Shown piece by piece: positions 50,864 to 60,045 of a stretch of DNA of 64,000 nucleotides (the first letter of the stretch is position 1; every line of letters starts with the position of its first letter). Under the pieces are notes generated by a model. The model saw only the letters and a program-made list of their open reading frames with translations. It had not been told where the DNA came from and ran no database searches. The DNA is from CBDEGU01 sp965238045 (GTDB lineage Bacteria > Acidobacteriota > Terriglobia > Bryobacterales > UBA6623), in contig CBDEGU010000012.1 of assembly GCA_965238045.1 (NCBI GenBank), positions 2,232,001 through 2,296,000 on the forward strand, read 5' to 3'. The position numbers were made by a program, and so were the translations under genes.

Positions 50864-53524
50864 ATGGCGAATACATCCAAACGACGCGCACTTGTAATTG
50901 TCGAATCACCGACCAAAGCGCGCACGATCTCGCGGTTCCTTGGCGACGAGTACATCCTAAAAGCATCGAACGGGCACGTGCGCGACCTGCCCGGCAGCGC
51001 GGCCGAGATCCCGGCGAAATTCAAGAAAGAGCCCTGGGCCCGGCTGGGTATCAAAATCGACGACGACTTTTCGCCCCTCTACATCATCCCCGACGTTAAG
51101 AAGAGTCAGGTCAGGGAACTTCGAGGGGCGGTCAAGGATGTCGATCTCATCTACCTCGCGACGGACGAAGACCGCGAGGGAGAGTCCATCAGCTGGCACC
51201 TTCTTGAGATCCTCAAACCCAAGGTGCCGGTCAAGCGCCTGGTCTTTCACGAGATCACGAAGTCGGCCATCGAGCACGCCCTGGCATCGGCAAGGGATAT
51301 CGACAAGGACCTTGTCGAAGCGCAGGAGACCCGGCGCATCGTCGACCGGCTCTTTGGCTACGAAGTCAGTCCGCTGTTGTGGAAGAAGATGGCCCCCAGG
51401 CTGAGCGCCGGGCGGGTGCAGAGCGTGGCCATCCGCCTGCTGGTCGAGCGCGAGCGGGCCCGCATCCGCTTCCGTGCCGCGACCTACTGGGGGATGAAGG
51501 CGCAATTCTCCAAGCTTCAGACCGCCAACGGACTCGCGAAATTCGAAGCCGAACTGACTCACGCCGGTGATCGGCGGGTCGCGACGGGCAAGGACTTCGA
51601 CCCCGACACCGGCGAACTCAAGAAAGCAGGCGCGGTGACGGCCCTCGACGAGGCCGCGGTTCAGCGGCTGCGAGAAAGCGCCGTCTCGGCGAAGCCGGCC
51701 GTCACGGCCGTAGAAGAAAAGCCCTACACACGAAGCCCGGCCGCTCCGTTCGTCACCAGCACGCTGCAGCAGGAGGCCAACCGCAAGCTGCGTTTCTCGG
51801 CCGAACATACGATGAGTCTGGCGCAGCGGCTTTACGAGAACGGTTTCATCACTTACATGCGGACCGATTCGACCACGCTGTCCACGGAGGCCTTGCATGC
51901 CGCGCGCGGTCTCATCGCGCGAGACTTTGGGGCGGACTATCTTCCCGAGCAGCCGCGGATCTACAAGACGAAGGTCCGCAATGCCCAGGAAGCGCACGAG
52001 GCGATCCGTCCGGCGGGAGAGTCCTTCACCGCGCCGGAGGAGGTCGGCCAACAACTCGGCATTGAGGCCCTTAGAATCTATGAGCTGATCTGGAAGCGCA
52101 CCGTCGCAAGCCAGATGAACGATGCCCGCGGAACCACGATCAGCGTTCAGGTCGAATGCGGCGAGGCGCGCTTCCGGGCCGCCGGCAAGACGATCGAGTT
52201 TCCCGGGTTTCTGCGCGCCTATGTCGAGGGCAGTGACGATCCCACCGCCGAGCTGGCCGACCAGGAGAAGCTGCTTCCTGAACTCACGGCTGGCGAAGCG
52301 CTTGAGACCATAGTTCTTGAACCCATCGAGAGAACGACTCAGCCCCCGGCCCGCTATACCGAAGGATCATTGATCAAGGAACTTGAACGGCTTGGCATCG
52401 GACGCCCCAGCACCTGGGCGACGATCGTCCGGCTGGTGCTCTCGCGCTCCTACGCCTTCAAGAAAGGCACGGCGCTGGTACCGACCTTCGTGGCGATGGC
52501 GGTCGTTGGACTGCTAGAGAAATACTTCACCGATCTGCTCGATTACGAATTCACCGCGCGGCTCGAGGACGACCTGGATGCCATCTCGCGGGGCGAAGCC
52601 GAGCGCCTCGACTACCTCAAGAAGTTCTATTATGGCAACGGTCATCCCGGCCTTCAGAGGCTGGTCAAGGAGGGCGAGACGACCATCGATCCGCGCGAAG
52701 TCTGCGGGCTTCCGATCGGCAAAACCGAAAACGGCGATACGATCGAGGTTCGCATTGGCCGTTACGGGCCCTTCCTCTCCAACGGCGAGCTTCGAGCCGG
52801 GTTGCCCGAGATGCAGCCGCCTGACGAGATGAGCGTCGAGACGGCGCTCCGCTTGCTCGAAGCAGCGAACAAGGCGCCTGAGCCGCTTGGCGACGACCCC
52901 GAGACCGGCAAGCCCGTTTTCCTGAAGAATGGACGGTTCGGGCCCTATGTCCAGTTGGGCGAACCGGAAGAGGGCAAGAAACCCAAGATGGCTTCGCTGC
53001 TGGCGAACACGCAGCCGGGCGACGTCGACCTCGCGCTCGCCCTGCGTCTGCTGTTGTTGCCCCGCACGATTGGGAACCATCCCGACGACGGAAAGCCGGT
53101 ACTGGCCGCCAACGGACGCTTCGGGCCCTTCGTCAAGTGGGAAGACGAGATCCGTTCTATCCTGCCCGAGCAGTCGCCGCTGGAGATTACGCTGGAGCAA
53201 GCCGTTGAGCTGCTGAAGCAGCCTAAAGGACGCCGCCGCGCCGCGCAGCCGTCGGTGCTCAAGGAGATGGGCAAGCATCCGGTGACCGAGCGGCCCTTGT
53301 CGATCAAGTCCGGCCGTTTCGGACCCTACGTCACCGATGGCGAAATCAACGCTTCGCTTCGCAAGGGCATGGAGCCCGAGTCCCTGACGATGGACGACGC
53401 AATCAACCTGCTTGAAGCCCGCGCCGCCCGCATCGCCGCCGATCCGACCCGCAAAAGGGTGACAAGGAAGAAAGCCGGCAAGAAAAAGGTCGCCAAGAAG
53501 GCCGCCAAGAAAAAGGCATCCTAA
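50864..53524 (+). CDS. topA: DNA topoisomerase I
   Basis: 886-residue type IA topoisomerase that relaxes negative supercoils. The TOPRIM domain (about 8-130) has LVIVESPTKARTI and TDEDREGESISWHL. The active-site tyrosine is Tyr331 in FITYMRTDST, and the central domain includes GYEVSPLLWKKM...SAGRVQSVAIRLLV and YTEGSLIKELERLGIGRPST. From about 590 come four Toprim_Crpt-type repeats (each with a G-R(F/Y)GP(F/Y) core, for example NGRFGPYVQLGE) instead of zinc fingers, and a Lys-rich tail (RKKAGKKKVAKKAAKKKAS) that should help bind DNA. ATG 50864; terminator 25 bp after the stop. Confidence 0.97.
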   Translation: MANTSKRRALVIVESPTKARTISRFLGDEYILKASNGHVRDLPGSAAEIPAKFKKEPWARLGIKIDDDFSPLYIIPDVKKSQVRELRGAVKDVDLIYLATDEDREGESISWHLLEILKPKVPVKRLVFHEITKSAIEHALASARDIDKDLVEAQETRRIVDRLFGYEVSPLLWKKMAPRLSAGRVQSVAIRLLVERERARIRFRAATYWGMKAQFSKLQTANGLAKFEAELTHAGDRRVATGKDFDPDTGELKKAGAVTALDEAAVQRLRESAVSAKPAVTAVEEKPYTRSPAAPFVTSTLQQEANRKLRFSAEHTMSLAQRLYENGFITYMRTDSTTLSTEALHAARGLIARDFGADYLPEQPRIYKTKVRNAQEAHEAIRPAGESFTAPEEVGQQLGIEALRIYELIWKRTVASQMNDARGTTISVQVECGEARFRAAGKTIEFPGFLRAYVEGSDDPTAELADQEKLLPELTAGEALETIVLEPIERTTQPPARYTEGSLIKELERLGIGRPSTWATIVRLVLSRSYAFKKGTALVPTFVAMAVVGLLEKYFTDLLDYEFTARLEDDLDAISRGEAERLDYLKKFYYGNGHPGLQRLVKEGETTIDPREVCGLPIGKTENGDTIEVRIGRYGPFLSNGELRAGLPEMQPPDEMSVETALRLLEAANKAPEPLGDDPETGKPVFLKNGRFGPYVQLGEPEEGKKPKMASLLANTQPGDVDLALALRLLLLPRTIGNHPDDGKPVLAANGRFGPFVKWEDEIRSILPEQSPLEITLEQAVELLKQPKGRRRAAQPSVLKEMGKHPVTERPLSIKSGRFGPYVTDGEINASLRKGMEPESLTMDDAINLLEARAARIAADPTRKRVTRKKAGKKKVAKKAAKKKAS

Positions 53525-53549
53525 CGACCCGTGGCCGCAACCGTGATGT

Positions 53550-53568
53550 CCGGGAATGCCCGGTTTTT
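53550..53568 (+). terminator. Rho-independent terminator after topA
   Basis: CCGGG-AATG-CCCGG hairpin followed by TTTTT, 25 bp past the topA stop. Confidence 0.75.
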
Positions 53569-53763
53569 GGGGTTTTGGGAGCTTTTTTTCGGGCGTGGCG
53601 GGGCTGGCGGGTGGAGGCGCAGGTCTCGCTTGGGGGCCTGGGGTGTTGGCTGGCTCGCCAGTTGGTTGTCCTTTTCTTCGGTTTGAGTTGGTCTGGGGCC
53701 GCTGTTTGGTCTTTTAGCGGCGGGTCGGCCTCTGTCCTCCGTATGTTTCTGATTTGGCTACGG

Positions 53764-54507
53764 TTATGTAGAATTTGGTTCGTTTGGGTTCTTGTCGGTC
53801 GTCAGTTGCGGGTCGTCGACGATCGGCGGCGTCGGGGCTGGGGGCCTCGGCAGTATGGGGGGCTGGGGCGGAGGCCGCGAGTGGGGTCTGGGTTGCCAGT
53901 CTTGGGGGCCGGGGGATGGTCTGTATCGTGCTGATTCTTCATAGGGTTCTGGATATTGGCTCTGTTTGGTAGTTTTGCTTTCGCGGTATTGCTCGGCCGC
54001 CCGCTCTAGCTTGCGGAGCCTTCCTAGCTCGGCAATGGCGCGGTAGTAACGGCGGCTCAGATGCGCGTCGTAGCGGGCCAGGTGGAGCGGGGCCTGGGTG
54101 CGGCCGAGCAAGCCGGCGCCGAGAAGCTGGCTTTCGCCCTCGCGGCCGGGCTGGATGTCGCCGGGATGGAAGATTTCTTCGTGCTGGCGCTGCGCGCCGA
54201 TGGCGGCCGAGAGGAAGGCGGTTTCGATGCGCACCAGGCGGCGCATGCGCCACTGCGCGTCGGCGATCTGGCGGACGAGCTCGAATTCGAGGGAGTTCTC
54301 CGGGCGCAGGTCGTGCTCAAGGTCGCGGAGCTGACGATCGAATTCGGCGGGGTCTTCCTCGGGGAGCACGGCGTCGCGGGCGAGAAGGCCGTGCTTGAGC
54401 GCGTTGAGCGAGACGCGCGCTTTGCCCTCCGCGGTGCGGGGTCCGGTGGATTTCTTCGCGTTTTCGCGGTTCGCTTTAATCTGTGCTTTTGTTGTTTTCT
54501 TTGCCAT
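53764..54507 (-). CDS. Conserved protein with STGPRTAEGK motif
   Basis: 247 residues from ATG 54507 (AGGA eight bases upstream). The N-terminus is QIKANRENAKKSTGPRTAEG then KARVSLNALKHGLLARDAVL, a signature of a multi-copy family of unknown function in acidobacteria and planctomycetes. The middle is helical (EFDRQLRDLEHDL; RLRKLERAAEQYR) and the tail is proline-rich (PPPQPPILPRPPAPTPPIVD). No enzymatic motif seen. It stands alone, converging on topA; the terminator of topA lies between them. Confidence 0.78.
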   Translation of the reverse strand: MAKKTTKAQIKANRENAKKSTGPRTAEGKARVSLNALKHGLLARDAVLPEEDPAEFDRQLRDLEHDLRPENSLEFELVRQIADAQWRMRRLVRIETAFLSAAIGAQRQHEEIFHPGDIQPGREGESQLLGAGLLGRTQAPLHLARYDAHLSRRYYRAIAELGRLRKLERAAEQYRESKTTKQSQYPEPYEESARYRPSPGPQDWQPRPHSRPPPQPPILPRPPAPTPPIVDDPQLTTDKNPNEPNST

Positions 54508-54946
54508 TGGTATTTTTCCTTTTGTTGCGGGAATGCCGGGGCGAGGCGGGGCCTCGGCTGCCGGCGGAAATGTGAATGCGCCTTGCGGCGCGGGCCTCCT
54601 ACTGACGAGCCTCTCACGCACTTCGCCCCTCCACTTCGCCCAGGCACGTGGTGAGAAAAGCGGGCTGGGGCCGCGGGATTGACGGCGGGCGAGAGAGGAG
54701 TCGGGGTCCGGCAGGGCTTAGCAGACCCGCGCCCGGAGTTTCGGGCCGGGCGTCCCGCAGTTATAGGATACGCCGGGAGTGGCGAGTTAGATGAGGGTTT
54801 GGATACTAAGGTGTTGAAAGTGAAAGGGAAAAATTATTGTAAATGACGTGACGAATTCGGCGTCCCAGATCACCATCGGCGATCCGGGGCGGGTGCGGGT
54901 AAGGTCAAGTTAACGGCTCGTCAAGGGAATTGTCGTCATCCCGGCG
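54508..54946. other. Intergenic region with an IS6-like end relic
   Basis: 439 bp without a gene. Near 54903 the bases GTCAAGTTAACGGC match the inner part of the IS6 terminus found at 10557 and 11352. It may be a solo end or chance. Confidence 0.4.
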
Positions 54947-55663
54947 TTATGCGAAAACCTGTCCCTCGGCAAACGGCAGCAGGGCCGTCTTCACCTTCAG
55001 CGCCAGGGACTTCGCCTGATCAGATGTCTCCCGCGGGATATGAACTTTCGCGAACATGATCAGAGCAATCAGATCCCCGGTGGGCAGCATGCCACCAAAG
55101 CCCAACGCCGACTGGACGCCATGCGGAATTACAAAGTCGTTTTGCGCCGGTATGTAGGGACTTCCCACCGCCTCCGCTATATGGAATGCGTTGTATTCCT
55201 TTCGCTCCAAGTCCGCCAGAAGAGCGGGGTCGGGCTTGATAACCGCGTTTACATCCAGTCCGAACTGGCTGACGAGCCGGGAAATCATCGGGATCTTTGA
55301 GACGAAGTCCGCGCTTGGCAGAGGGATCGCCTTGTGCCCCGCGGAGTTTGCCCGGGAGTTCCACGCAGGTTTCTCTCCGGCGGTGGCCAGCAGTGTCAAA
55401 CACTTCATATCCAGCGAATCGGGGGCGTGACCCAAGATCCCCTGGGCAAACCCCTGGAGTTCGATATCGAGATCCCCGTAGGCGTGCGTCTTGTAGAAAC
55501 GGACCAGCGCACAGGACTTGTCCCCGGTCTGGTTATCCAGGCAATTGTCGTACAAATGGCGCACCATCCGGTTGGCGGCTTCTTCCATGCTCGCAGCACC
55601 GGCCGCGAGCTGGGCTAAAGCGTCGCCGCACTGGGAAGCGCCGGATTGGGTGAAATTAGTTAG
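54947..55663 (-). pseudogene. GAF-like sensor protein split by IS1595 near its start
   Basis: Minus-strand frame of about 239 residues running to the IS1595 boundary: LTNFTQSGASQCGDALAQLA, MVRHLYDNCLDNQTGDKSCA, KCLTLLATAGEKPAWNSR, HKAIPLPSADFVSKIPMISR, and FVIPHGVQSALGFGGMLPTG. I recall this module as a GAF-like input domain at the N-terminus of bacterial sensor kinases and GGDEF proteins; here it is the whole protein. Removing the IS and one copy of its 8-bp duplication restores a frame starting MYDLTNFTQS from ATG 56717, with AAGGAGG upstream and a good promoter. Without excision the start is lost, though ATG 55588 could give a shorter product. Confidence 0.82.
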
Positions 55664-56700
55664 GATGGGTATTCACTTGACTCAGGTATTTTGAAATGGC
55701 CCCTACATGTTGTGGTTGTCCGTAGCGCGTGTTGCGGTGCCTCCGACCAGCGACTTGTAGGGCGCCGGTTGGACGGCGACGGCCTGCTGAACCAGGCGGT
55801 AGAAGAGCTTGCCTCGGCTTCTGGACTTGCGGCGGTTGAAGCGGAAGGTGAATTCGTCGAGGTAGTAGTCGAGATGCTCGTGGCTGACGGCTCCTTGATG
55901 CGTACCCAGTATCCAACGCTTCAGTAACGACACCACGCGATGCACGCGGGGGAGCAGTTGAGAGGCTCGTGCCGGTTGCCCGTCCAGGTAGCTCACCTCG
56001 TGGCGATAGCCGTCGCTTTCGAGTGGCTCGTATCCCAGCCAGCCGTCCGTGTGGACCACGCTGCCGGGTTCGACCGACTCGCCGACGAAGGCCATCAAGC
56101 TGTCCCCAGAGGCGTTCGGAATCGTGCGCATCCGAACTCGTCCGATGCCGGCGCCATCTTCCTCGGCCGCTACTACAATCAGCGCTTTCGCGTCGGTTTG
56201 GCGGCCCCGCACGCCCTCCTCCAGGGCTCCTAAGTAAGTCTCGTCAACCTCAACGCGCCCGCTGAGGCGATCACGTCCGGGCCGCACCATAGCGCGCCGA
56301 AGCTTGTGCAACCAAGTCCAGGCCGTCTTGTAGCTGCCCAGGCCCAACACCCGCTGCAATCCCAATGCACTCGCCCCGTTCTTCTGGCTGGTGAGCCACC
56401 ACATTGCTCGAAACCAACTCTGGAGCGGCTTGCGGGTGTCTTGAAAGATTGTGCCTGCTGTCGCCGAAGCTTGATGCCCGCAGCTTGCACACTGCAGCAG
56501 CACCGTGCGCACCGCCCAGGTTTTGTCATGCCCGCATCGCGGACAACGAAAACCCTCCGGCCAGCGGAGTTGACACAGATACTCCCGACAGGCCTGCTCG
56601 CTAGCGAAACGCGCCTCGAACTCGGCCAAATTCCGGGGATAATCTTCCATCGCCCAAGATCCTACATCTTGGGGTCACCTGAGTCAAGTAAATACCCATC
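55664..56700 (-). mobile_element. IS1595-family insertion sequence
   Basis: 1,037 bp. Ends read inward GATGGGTATTCACTTGACTC (left) and GATGGGTATTTACTTGACTC (right, minus strand). An 8-bp target duplication TTAGTTAG sits at 55656-55663 and 56701-56708; 8 bp is the size expected for IS1595. The intact duplication points to recent insertion. Confidence 0.95.
55703..56650 (-). CDS. IS1595-family transposase
   Basis: 315 residues. An N-terminal zinc ribbon (CPRCGH at about 36 and CASCGH at about 53) and SATAGTIFQDTRKPLQSWFR precede the ISXO2-like DDE domain: RVEVDETYLGALEEG (first Asp, about 135), GSVVHTDGWLGYEPL (second Asp, about 199) and the YYLDEFTFRFNRR segment with the final acid. The family's YLC-LRWPEGF start is present. 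The frame is complete and the element has intact ends, so it is likely active. Confidence 0.95.
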   Translation of the reverse strand: MEDYPRNLAEFEARFASEQACREYLCQLRWPEGFRCPRCGHDKTWAVRTVLLQCASCGHQASATAGTIFQDTRKPLQSWFRAMWWLTSQKNGASALGLQRVLGLGSYKTAWTWLHKLRRAMVRPGRDRLSGRVEVDETYLGALEEGVRGRQTDAKALIVVAAEEDGAGIGRVRMRTIPNASGDSLMAFVGESVEPGSVVHTDGWLGYEPLESDGYRHEVSYLDGQPARASQLLPRVHRVVSLLKRWILGTHQGAVSHEHLDYYLDEFTFRFNRRKSRSRGKLFYRLVQQAVAVQPAPYKSLVGGTATRATDNHNM

Positions 56701-56787
56701 TTAGTTAGATCGTACATTTCGTTTCTGCCTCCTTGCCGTTGGCTGTAATACCTGTAACTAGAAGTGACTTTCCATCTGGTGGAGCTA

Positions 56788-56816
56788 GTATACAGGCGGC
56801 CCATGAGATATGCAAC
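56788..56816 (-). promoter_or_regulatory. Predicted sigma70 promoter of the split sensor gene
   Basis: On the minus strand TTGCAT (56811-56816) and TATACT (56788-56793) are separated by 17 bp. The start of transcription would fall near 56780, giving a leader of about 60 nt with AAGGAGG before ATG 56717. Confidence 0.55.
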
Positions 56817-57221
56817 GCAGCCCGGCCGTCCCGTCCCCGGTCTACGCAAAGTCGCGTTAGCAGTAAGTCGTATTAGGCCTCGCAAGGGCAGAGTTTATCG
56901 GTGTTGCTAGTCAGCGGGATAACCTGTGTTACTGGTCGAGGCTGTCACTGATACACGCCGCCCACAAGGTATTCATCTCGCCGCTGGGATGCCCCTCACC
57001 CCCGACCTTCATATCAGGCGATAACTTGCAGGAACAATCCAGGAAATCAATATGGCGTCACCAAGAAACGACTTGTAGTGACTCTTGACCTGATCGTCAG
57101 CACTCAGAAAGACCACAAAGTAGCGAGCGTCGCGGCTCCCCGAGTACCTATACGAGAATCGCTTTCGCATCTGGTTTCCGCAAACAACCCAGGGATGTCT
57201 TGTTGAACGCTGGCGGCCGGC
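56817..57221. other. Intergenic region, nothing recognised
   Basis: 405 bp with no gene, repeat or signal that I could support. Confidence 0.45.
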
Positions 57222-57539
57222 CTAGAGCATTTTCAGGAATGAAATAGACAACCCATGGGGGCCGCTTAGCATCGGCGCTTTGGCTGCCGCGAATGCATCT
57301 TCGGATAGGGGCTATGTCATCATTGAGAATCATCTCAGCGCGCAACCGAGCCGCGGATGGAAATCCGCGGCCGAGTTGGCGCGGAATGTCCCGCATGAGG
57401 CCTTCTTTTCCCGCGGCACGACAAGTCGCGTCAACGCCGGCCGTTGCGGCTGCTTCAAGTTCCTGACCGCGGATTTCCATCCGCGGCTCGGTTGCGGCAT
57501 CTTCGGATACGGGCTATGTCATCATTGAAAACGCTCTAG
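57222..57539. repeat. Nested repeat element with three layers of symmetry
   Basis: Outer inverted ends of about 26 bp (CTAGAGCATTTTCA at 57222 and, on the minus strand, CTAGAGCGTTTTCA from 57539). Inside are 35-bp direct repeats with two mismatches at 57295-57329 and 57497-57531 (contain GGGCTATGTCATCATTGA). Between them are perfect 29-bp inverted arms at 57342-57370 and 57467-57495, each of which is itself a hairpin (CCGCGGATGGAAATCCGCGG). No coding capacity. MITE-like. Confidence 0.75.
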
Positions 57540-57754
57540 CTGATCTGCCCCTTTTTTTGCCCCCTCACGCTGCTTTGCCAGCTTCTCGCATATACCGTTC
57601 CATCTTCTGCCCGGCTTCGCGAAAATCCCCCTCGGAGACGATGTTGCAGCGCTCGAAAACAGAGGGGCTCGCCGGCGCGGGATCGCCGGCCTACCGGGCC
57701 GGTACCGTTTACACTTCGTTGGCGTTCTGCTTCGGACTATTTTCAGATTCGCGT

Positions 57755-57871
57755 TTACACAACCCTGCTTCCCAGAACCGTGGTGAAGGCATGGGCGGCC
57801 GCGGCGCCGCCGACCTTGAAGCCGCGCTGGTGCATCAAGTAGCGGGGGCCGAGTTTTTGGATCGCGGTCAT
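57755..57871 (-). CDS. Possible 38-residue ORF coupled to the TPR gene
   Basis: Starts at an ATG overlapping the TPR gene's stop (ATGA, 57868-57871) and reads MTAIQKLGPRYLMHQRGFKV followed by GGAAAAHAFTTVLGSRVV. It looks like protein rather than random sequence but no family is recognised; it may be a truncated gene end joined here. Confidence 0.3.
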   Translation of the reverse strand: MTAIQKLGPRYLMHQRGFKVGGAAAAHAFTTVLGSRVV

Positions 57872-59511
57872 GGTTTCGGTCTTAATGCATCTAGCCAGCC
57901 CTGCACCTTTTTCACCTGTGGTATCGCGCCCACCTCTTTGAACAGCGCCAGCGACTTGCGGTACATCGCCTCGGCCTGCTTCAGATCCCCGCGCGTCTGG
58001 TAGACGTTGCCCAGGTTGCCGTATTGGATGGCCATGCCCTCCTTGCGGCCCAACTCCTTGTTGAGCGCCAGCGCCTTGCGGTACATCACCTCGGCTTCCT
58101 TCAGATCCCCGCGCGTCTGGTAGACGATGCCCAGGCTGCCGTAGGCGCTGGCCATGCCCTCCTTGCGCCCCAACTCCTCGTTGAGCGCCAGCGACTTGCG
58201 GTGCATCGCCTCGGCCTCGTCCAGATCCCCGCGCCTCTGGTAGACGATGCCCAGGTTGCCGTAGTCGCTGGCCATGCCCTCCTCGCGCCCCAACTCCTCG
58301 TTGAGCGCCAGCGACTTGCGGTACATCGCCTCGGCTTCCTCCAGATCCCCGCGCGTCTTGTAGACGATGCCCAGGTTGCCGTAGGCGCTGGCCATGCCCT
58401 CCTTGCGCCCCAACTCCTCGTTGAGCGCCAGCGACTTGCGGTACATCGCCTCGGCTTCCTCCAGATCCCCGCGCGTCTTGTAGACGTTGCCCAGGTTGCC
58501 GTATTGGCTGGCCATGCCCTCCTTGCGCCCCAACTCCTCGTTGAGCGCCAGCGACTTGCGGTACATCGCCTCGGCCTGCTTCAGATCCCCGCGCGTCTGG
58601 TAGACGACGCCCAGGTTGCCGTAGGCGTTGGCCATGCCCTCCTTGCGGCCCAACTCCTCGTTGAGCGCCAGCGACTTGCGGTGCATCACCTCGGCCTCGT
58701 CCAGATCCCCGCGCGTCTGGTAGAGGATGCCCAGGTGGCCGTAGGCAGCGGCGATCGTGACAGGGTCCCTCGTGGTTTCGCCGATGGACAAGACCCTTTG
58801 GTAGGCCACTTCAGCTTCGCCTAGTTCGCCCACTCGCAGGAGAAGATGCCCCAGTTGATTCCAGCCGGCAGCCGCGTTCGGGTCCAGCTCGACTGCGCGG
58901 CGATAAGCGTTGAGAGCTTTCTGGGTGTCGTGGAGGTAGGCGAGAGCGCCGAGATGGCGAGCGGCCGCAGCAGCTTCTTTATTCGCCGCGGCGGCTGCTT
59001 TATTCGATGCCATACCTTCGGCGGCCTTGCGGTTCAGAACTTTTTGGAAAATCGCCTCGGCTTCGGCCGTGTTGCCTTGCACCAGTTCTTTCCAAGCATC
59101 ATCGATGCCCGGTGGGGCGTCAGGTTGGTCTTTTTGTTTGACCAGAGCAGTGACCGCTTCGGTCAGCGCCTTGATTTGCTCTTGCTGGTGCCGATCCCGC
59201 CGTTCAAAGCCAGCGACCTCTCTTTGATGGGATTTGACAAGCTGTTCGGCTACTACACCACTATCAAGGGTGACGTCGCCTGCAGCGATGATTGTCATTC
59301 CGCCCGACTCAGCTGTCGCCGTAATGTCCCCACCTGCTGCAATGCCACCGCCTTCAGCGGTGACCATGGGACTGGATTGAGGCTTGGAATAGTAGGTATA
59401 AAGTTTCCAACCTGCCCCACAAAGCGACACGACAACAGCAAAGATCAATGCCACCACGGCAATGATTTGCTCGAGCGGCCACGTCAACATCTGAGTCAGC
59501 GCATCACCCAT
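57868..59511 (-). CDS. Membrane-anchored tetratricopeptide-repeat protein
   Basis: 547 residues. Residues 15-40 are a membrane helix (IIAVVALIFAVVVSLCGAGW). A Gly/Ala/Thr-rich beta-like segment (about 48-85; GGGIAAGGDITATAESGGMT) and a coiled coil (about 88-125) follow. From about 130 come TPR helices (AEAEAIFQKVLNRKAAEGMA; ALNAYRRAVELDPNAAAGWN), and then seven nearly identical 40-residue repeats of type YGNLGIVYQTRGDLDEAEAM + HRKSLALNEELGRKEGMAS (about 250-525). These match kinesin-light-chain-like TPRs and should form a protein-binding superhelix. The start ATG 59511 and the length give one complete chain. Partner unknown. Confidence 0.88.
   Translation of the reverse strand: MGDALTQMLTWPLEQIIAVVALIFAVVVSLCGAGWKLYTYYSKPQSSPMVTAEGGGIAAGGDITATAESGGMTIIAAGDVTLDSGVVAEQLVKSHQREVAGFERRDRHQQEQIKALTEAVTALVKQKDQPDAPPGIDDAWKELVQGNTAEAEAIFQKVLNRKAAEGMASNKAAAAANKEAAAAARHLGALAYLHDTQKALNAYRRAVELDPNAAAGWNQLGHLLLRVGELGEAEVAYQRVLSIGETTRDPVTIAAAYGHLGILYQTRGDLDEAEVMHRKSLALNEELGRKEGMANAYGNLGVVYQTRGDLKQAEAMYRKSLALNEELGRKEGMASQYGNLGNVYKTRGDLEEAEAMYRKSLALNEELGRKEGMASAYGNLGIVYKTRGDLEEAEAMYRKSLALNEELGREEGMASDYGNLGIVYQRRGDLDEAEAMHRKSLALNEELGRKEGMASAYGSLGIVYQTRGDLKEAEVMYRKALALNKELGRKEGMAIQYGNLGNVYQTRGDLKQAEAMYRKSLALFKEVGAIPQVKKVQGWLDALRPKP
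57961..58800. repeat. Seven tandem 120-bp units in the TPR gene
   Basis: Units begin at 57961, 58081, 58201, 58321, 58441, 58561 and 58681, with exactly 120-bp spacing and no indels. Neighbouring units differ by only a few bases, apart from the more diverged seventh. Each encodes 40 residues. Confidence 0.92.
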
Positions 59512-60045
59512 AGCTAAGAACCTGACCGCCGGCAGGCGAACCCGCGCAACTGTAGCGCGCGGCGAAGTTCGACTTCTTGCACCCCGATCGTCATTCCAAA
59601 CCCCTATCCAGCGCCCGCGCGGTTCACCGCCTTCCCCCTCGCAACAAAGACCTACCCCAACTCTTTATCTGCTCTGGAATCGAACCGGCTTCCCGCACAA
59701 GTGTATACAAAAACTCTGATACGCCGTGCTCCGAGGCGAGGGACCGGCCCGCGAGGCCCGAGGCGCCGGCTCCCCGCTCCGGCCGCGCGTTGGTTGCTTT
59801 CAGCGCAAGAGAGGGTGCACCGCGGGCGTGTCTCCCAGTGGCGCTGTTGCGGCCGCGGCGTGGTGTGCTATGCTCAGGGTGTCAATTCATTGGCCGATGT
59901 CTCGCGGCCCGCGGCGTACAACAGGACTCCCTCCAGGATCGCGCCGTTTCTGTTCGTCTCCCCCTGTCACTGTTGTATAGGTGTGAATGATTGCGGTGCG
60001 CGTGTATGTGTTGCGTGCATCCGCGGGAACTATCTCTATCTATTT
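59512..60045. other. Leader region upstream of the helicase
   Basis: 534 bp between divergent genes. The helicase frame is open back to 59701 but those residues are Arg/Pro-rich and unlike the family, so I treat it as untranslated leader. No riboswitch or cold-box recognised. Confidence 0.4.

Noticed and set aside
58024..58824. A long repetitive plus-strand reading frame (HALLAPQLLVERQRLAVHRLG repeats).
   Set aside because: It is the antisense of the 120-bp TPR repeats on the minus strand.
59640..59710. A T-arm-like string (GGAATCGAACC) on the plus strand suggesting a minus-strand tRNA.
   Set aside because: The T stem does not pair (TCTGG against CCGGC) and no anticodon or D arm can be folded around it.
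59701..60045. An N-terminal extension of the helicase frame back to 59701.
   Set aside because: Composition is Arg/Pro/Cys-rich and unlike DEAD-box proteins; ATG 60046 gives the normal N-terminus.
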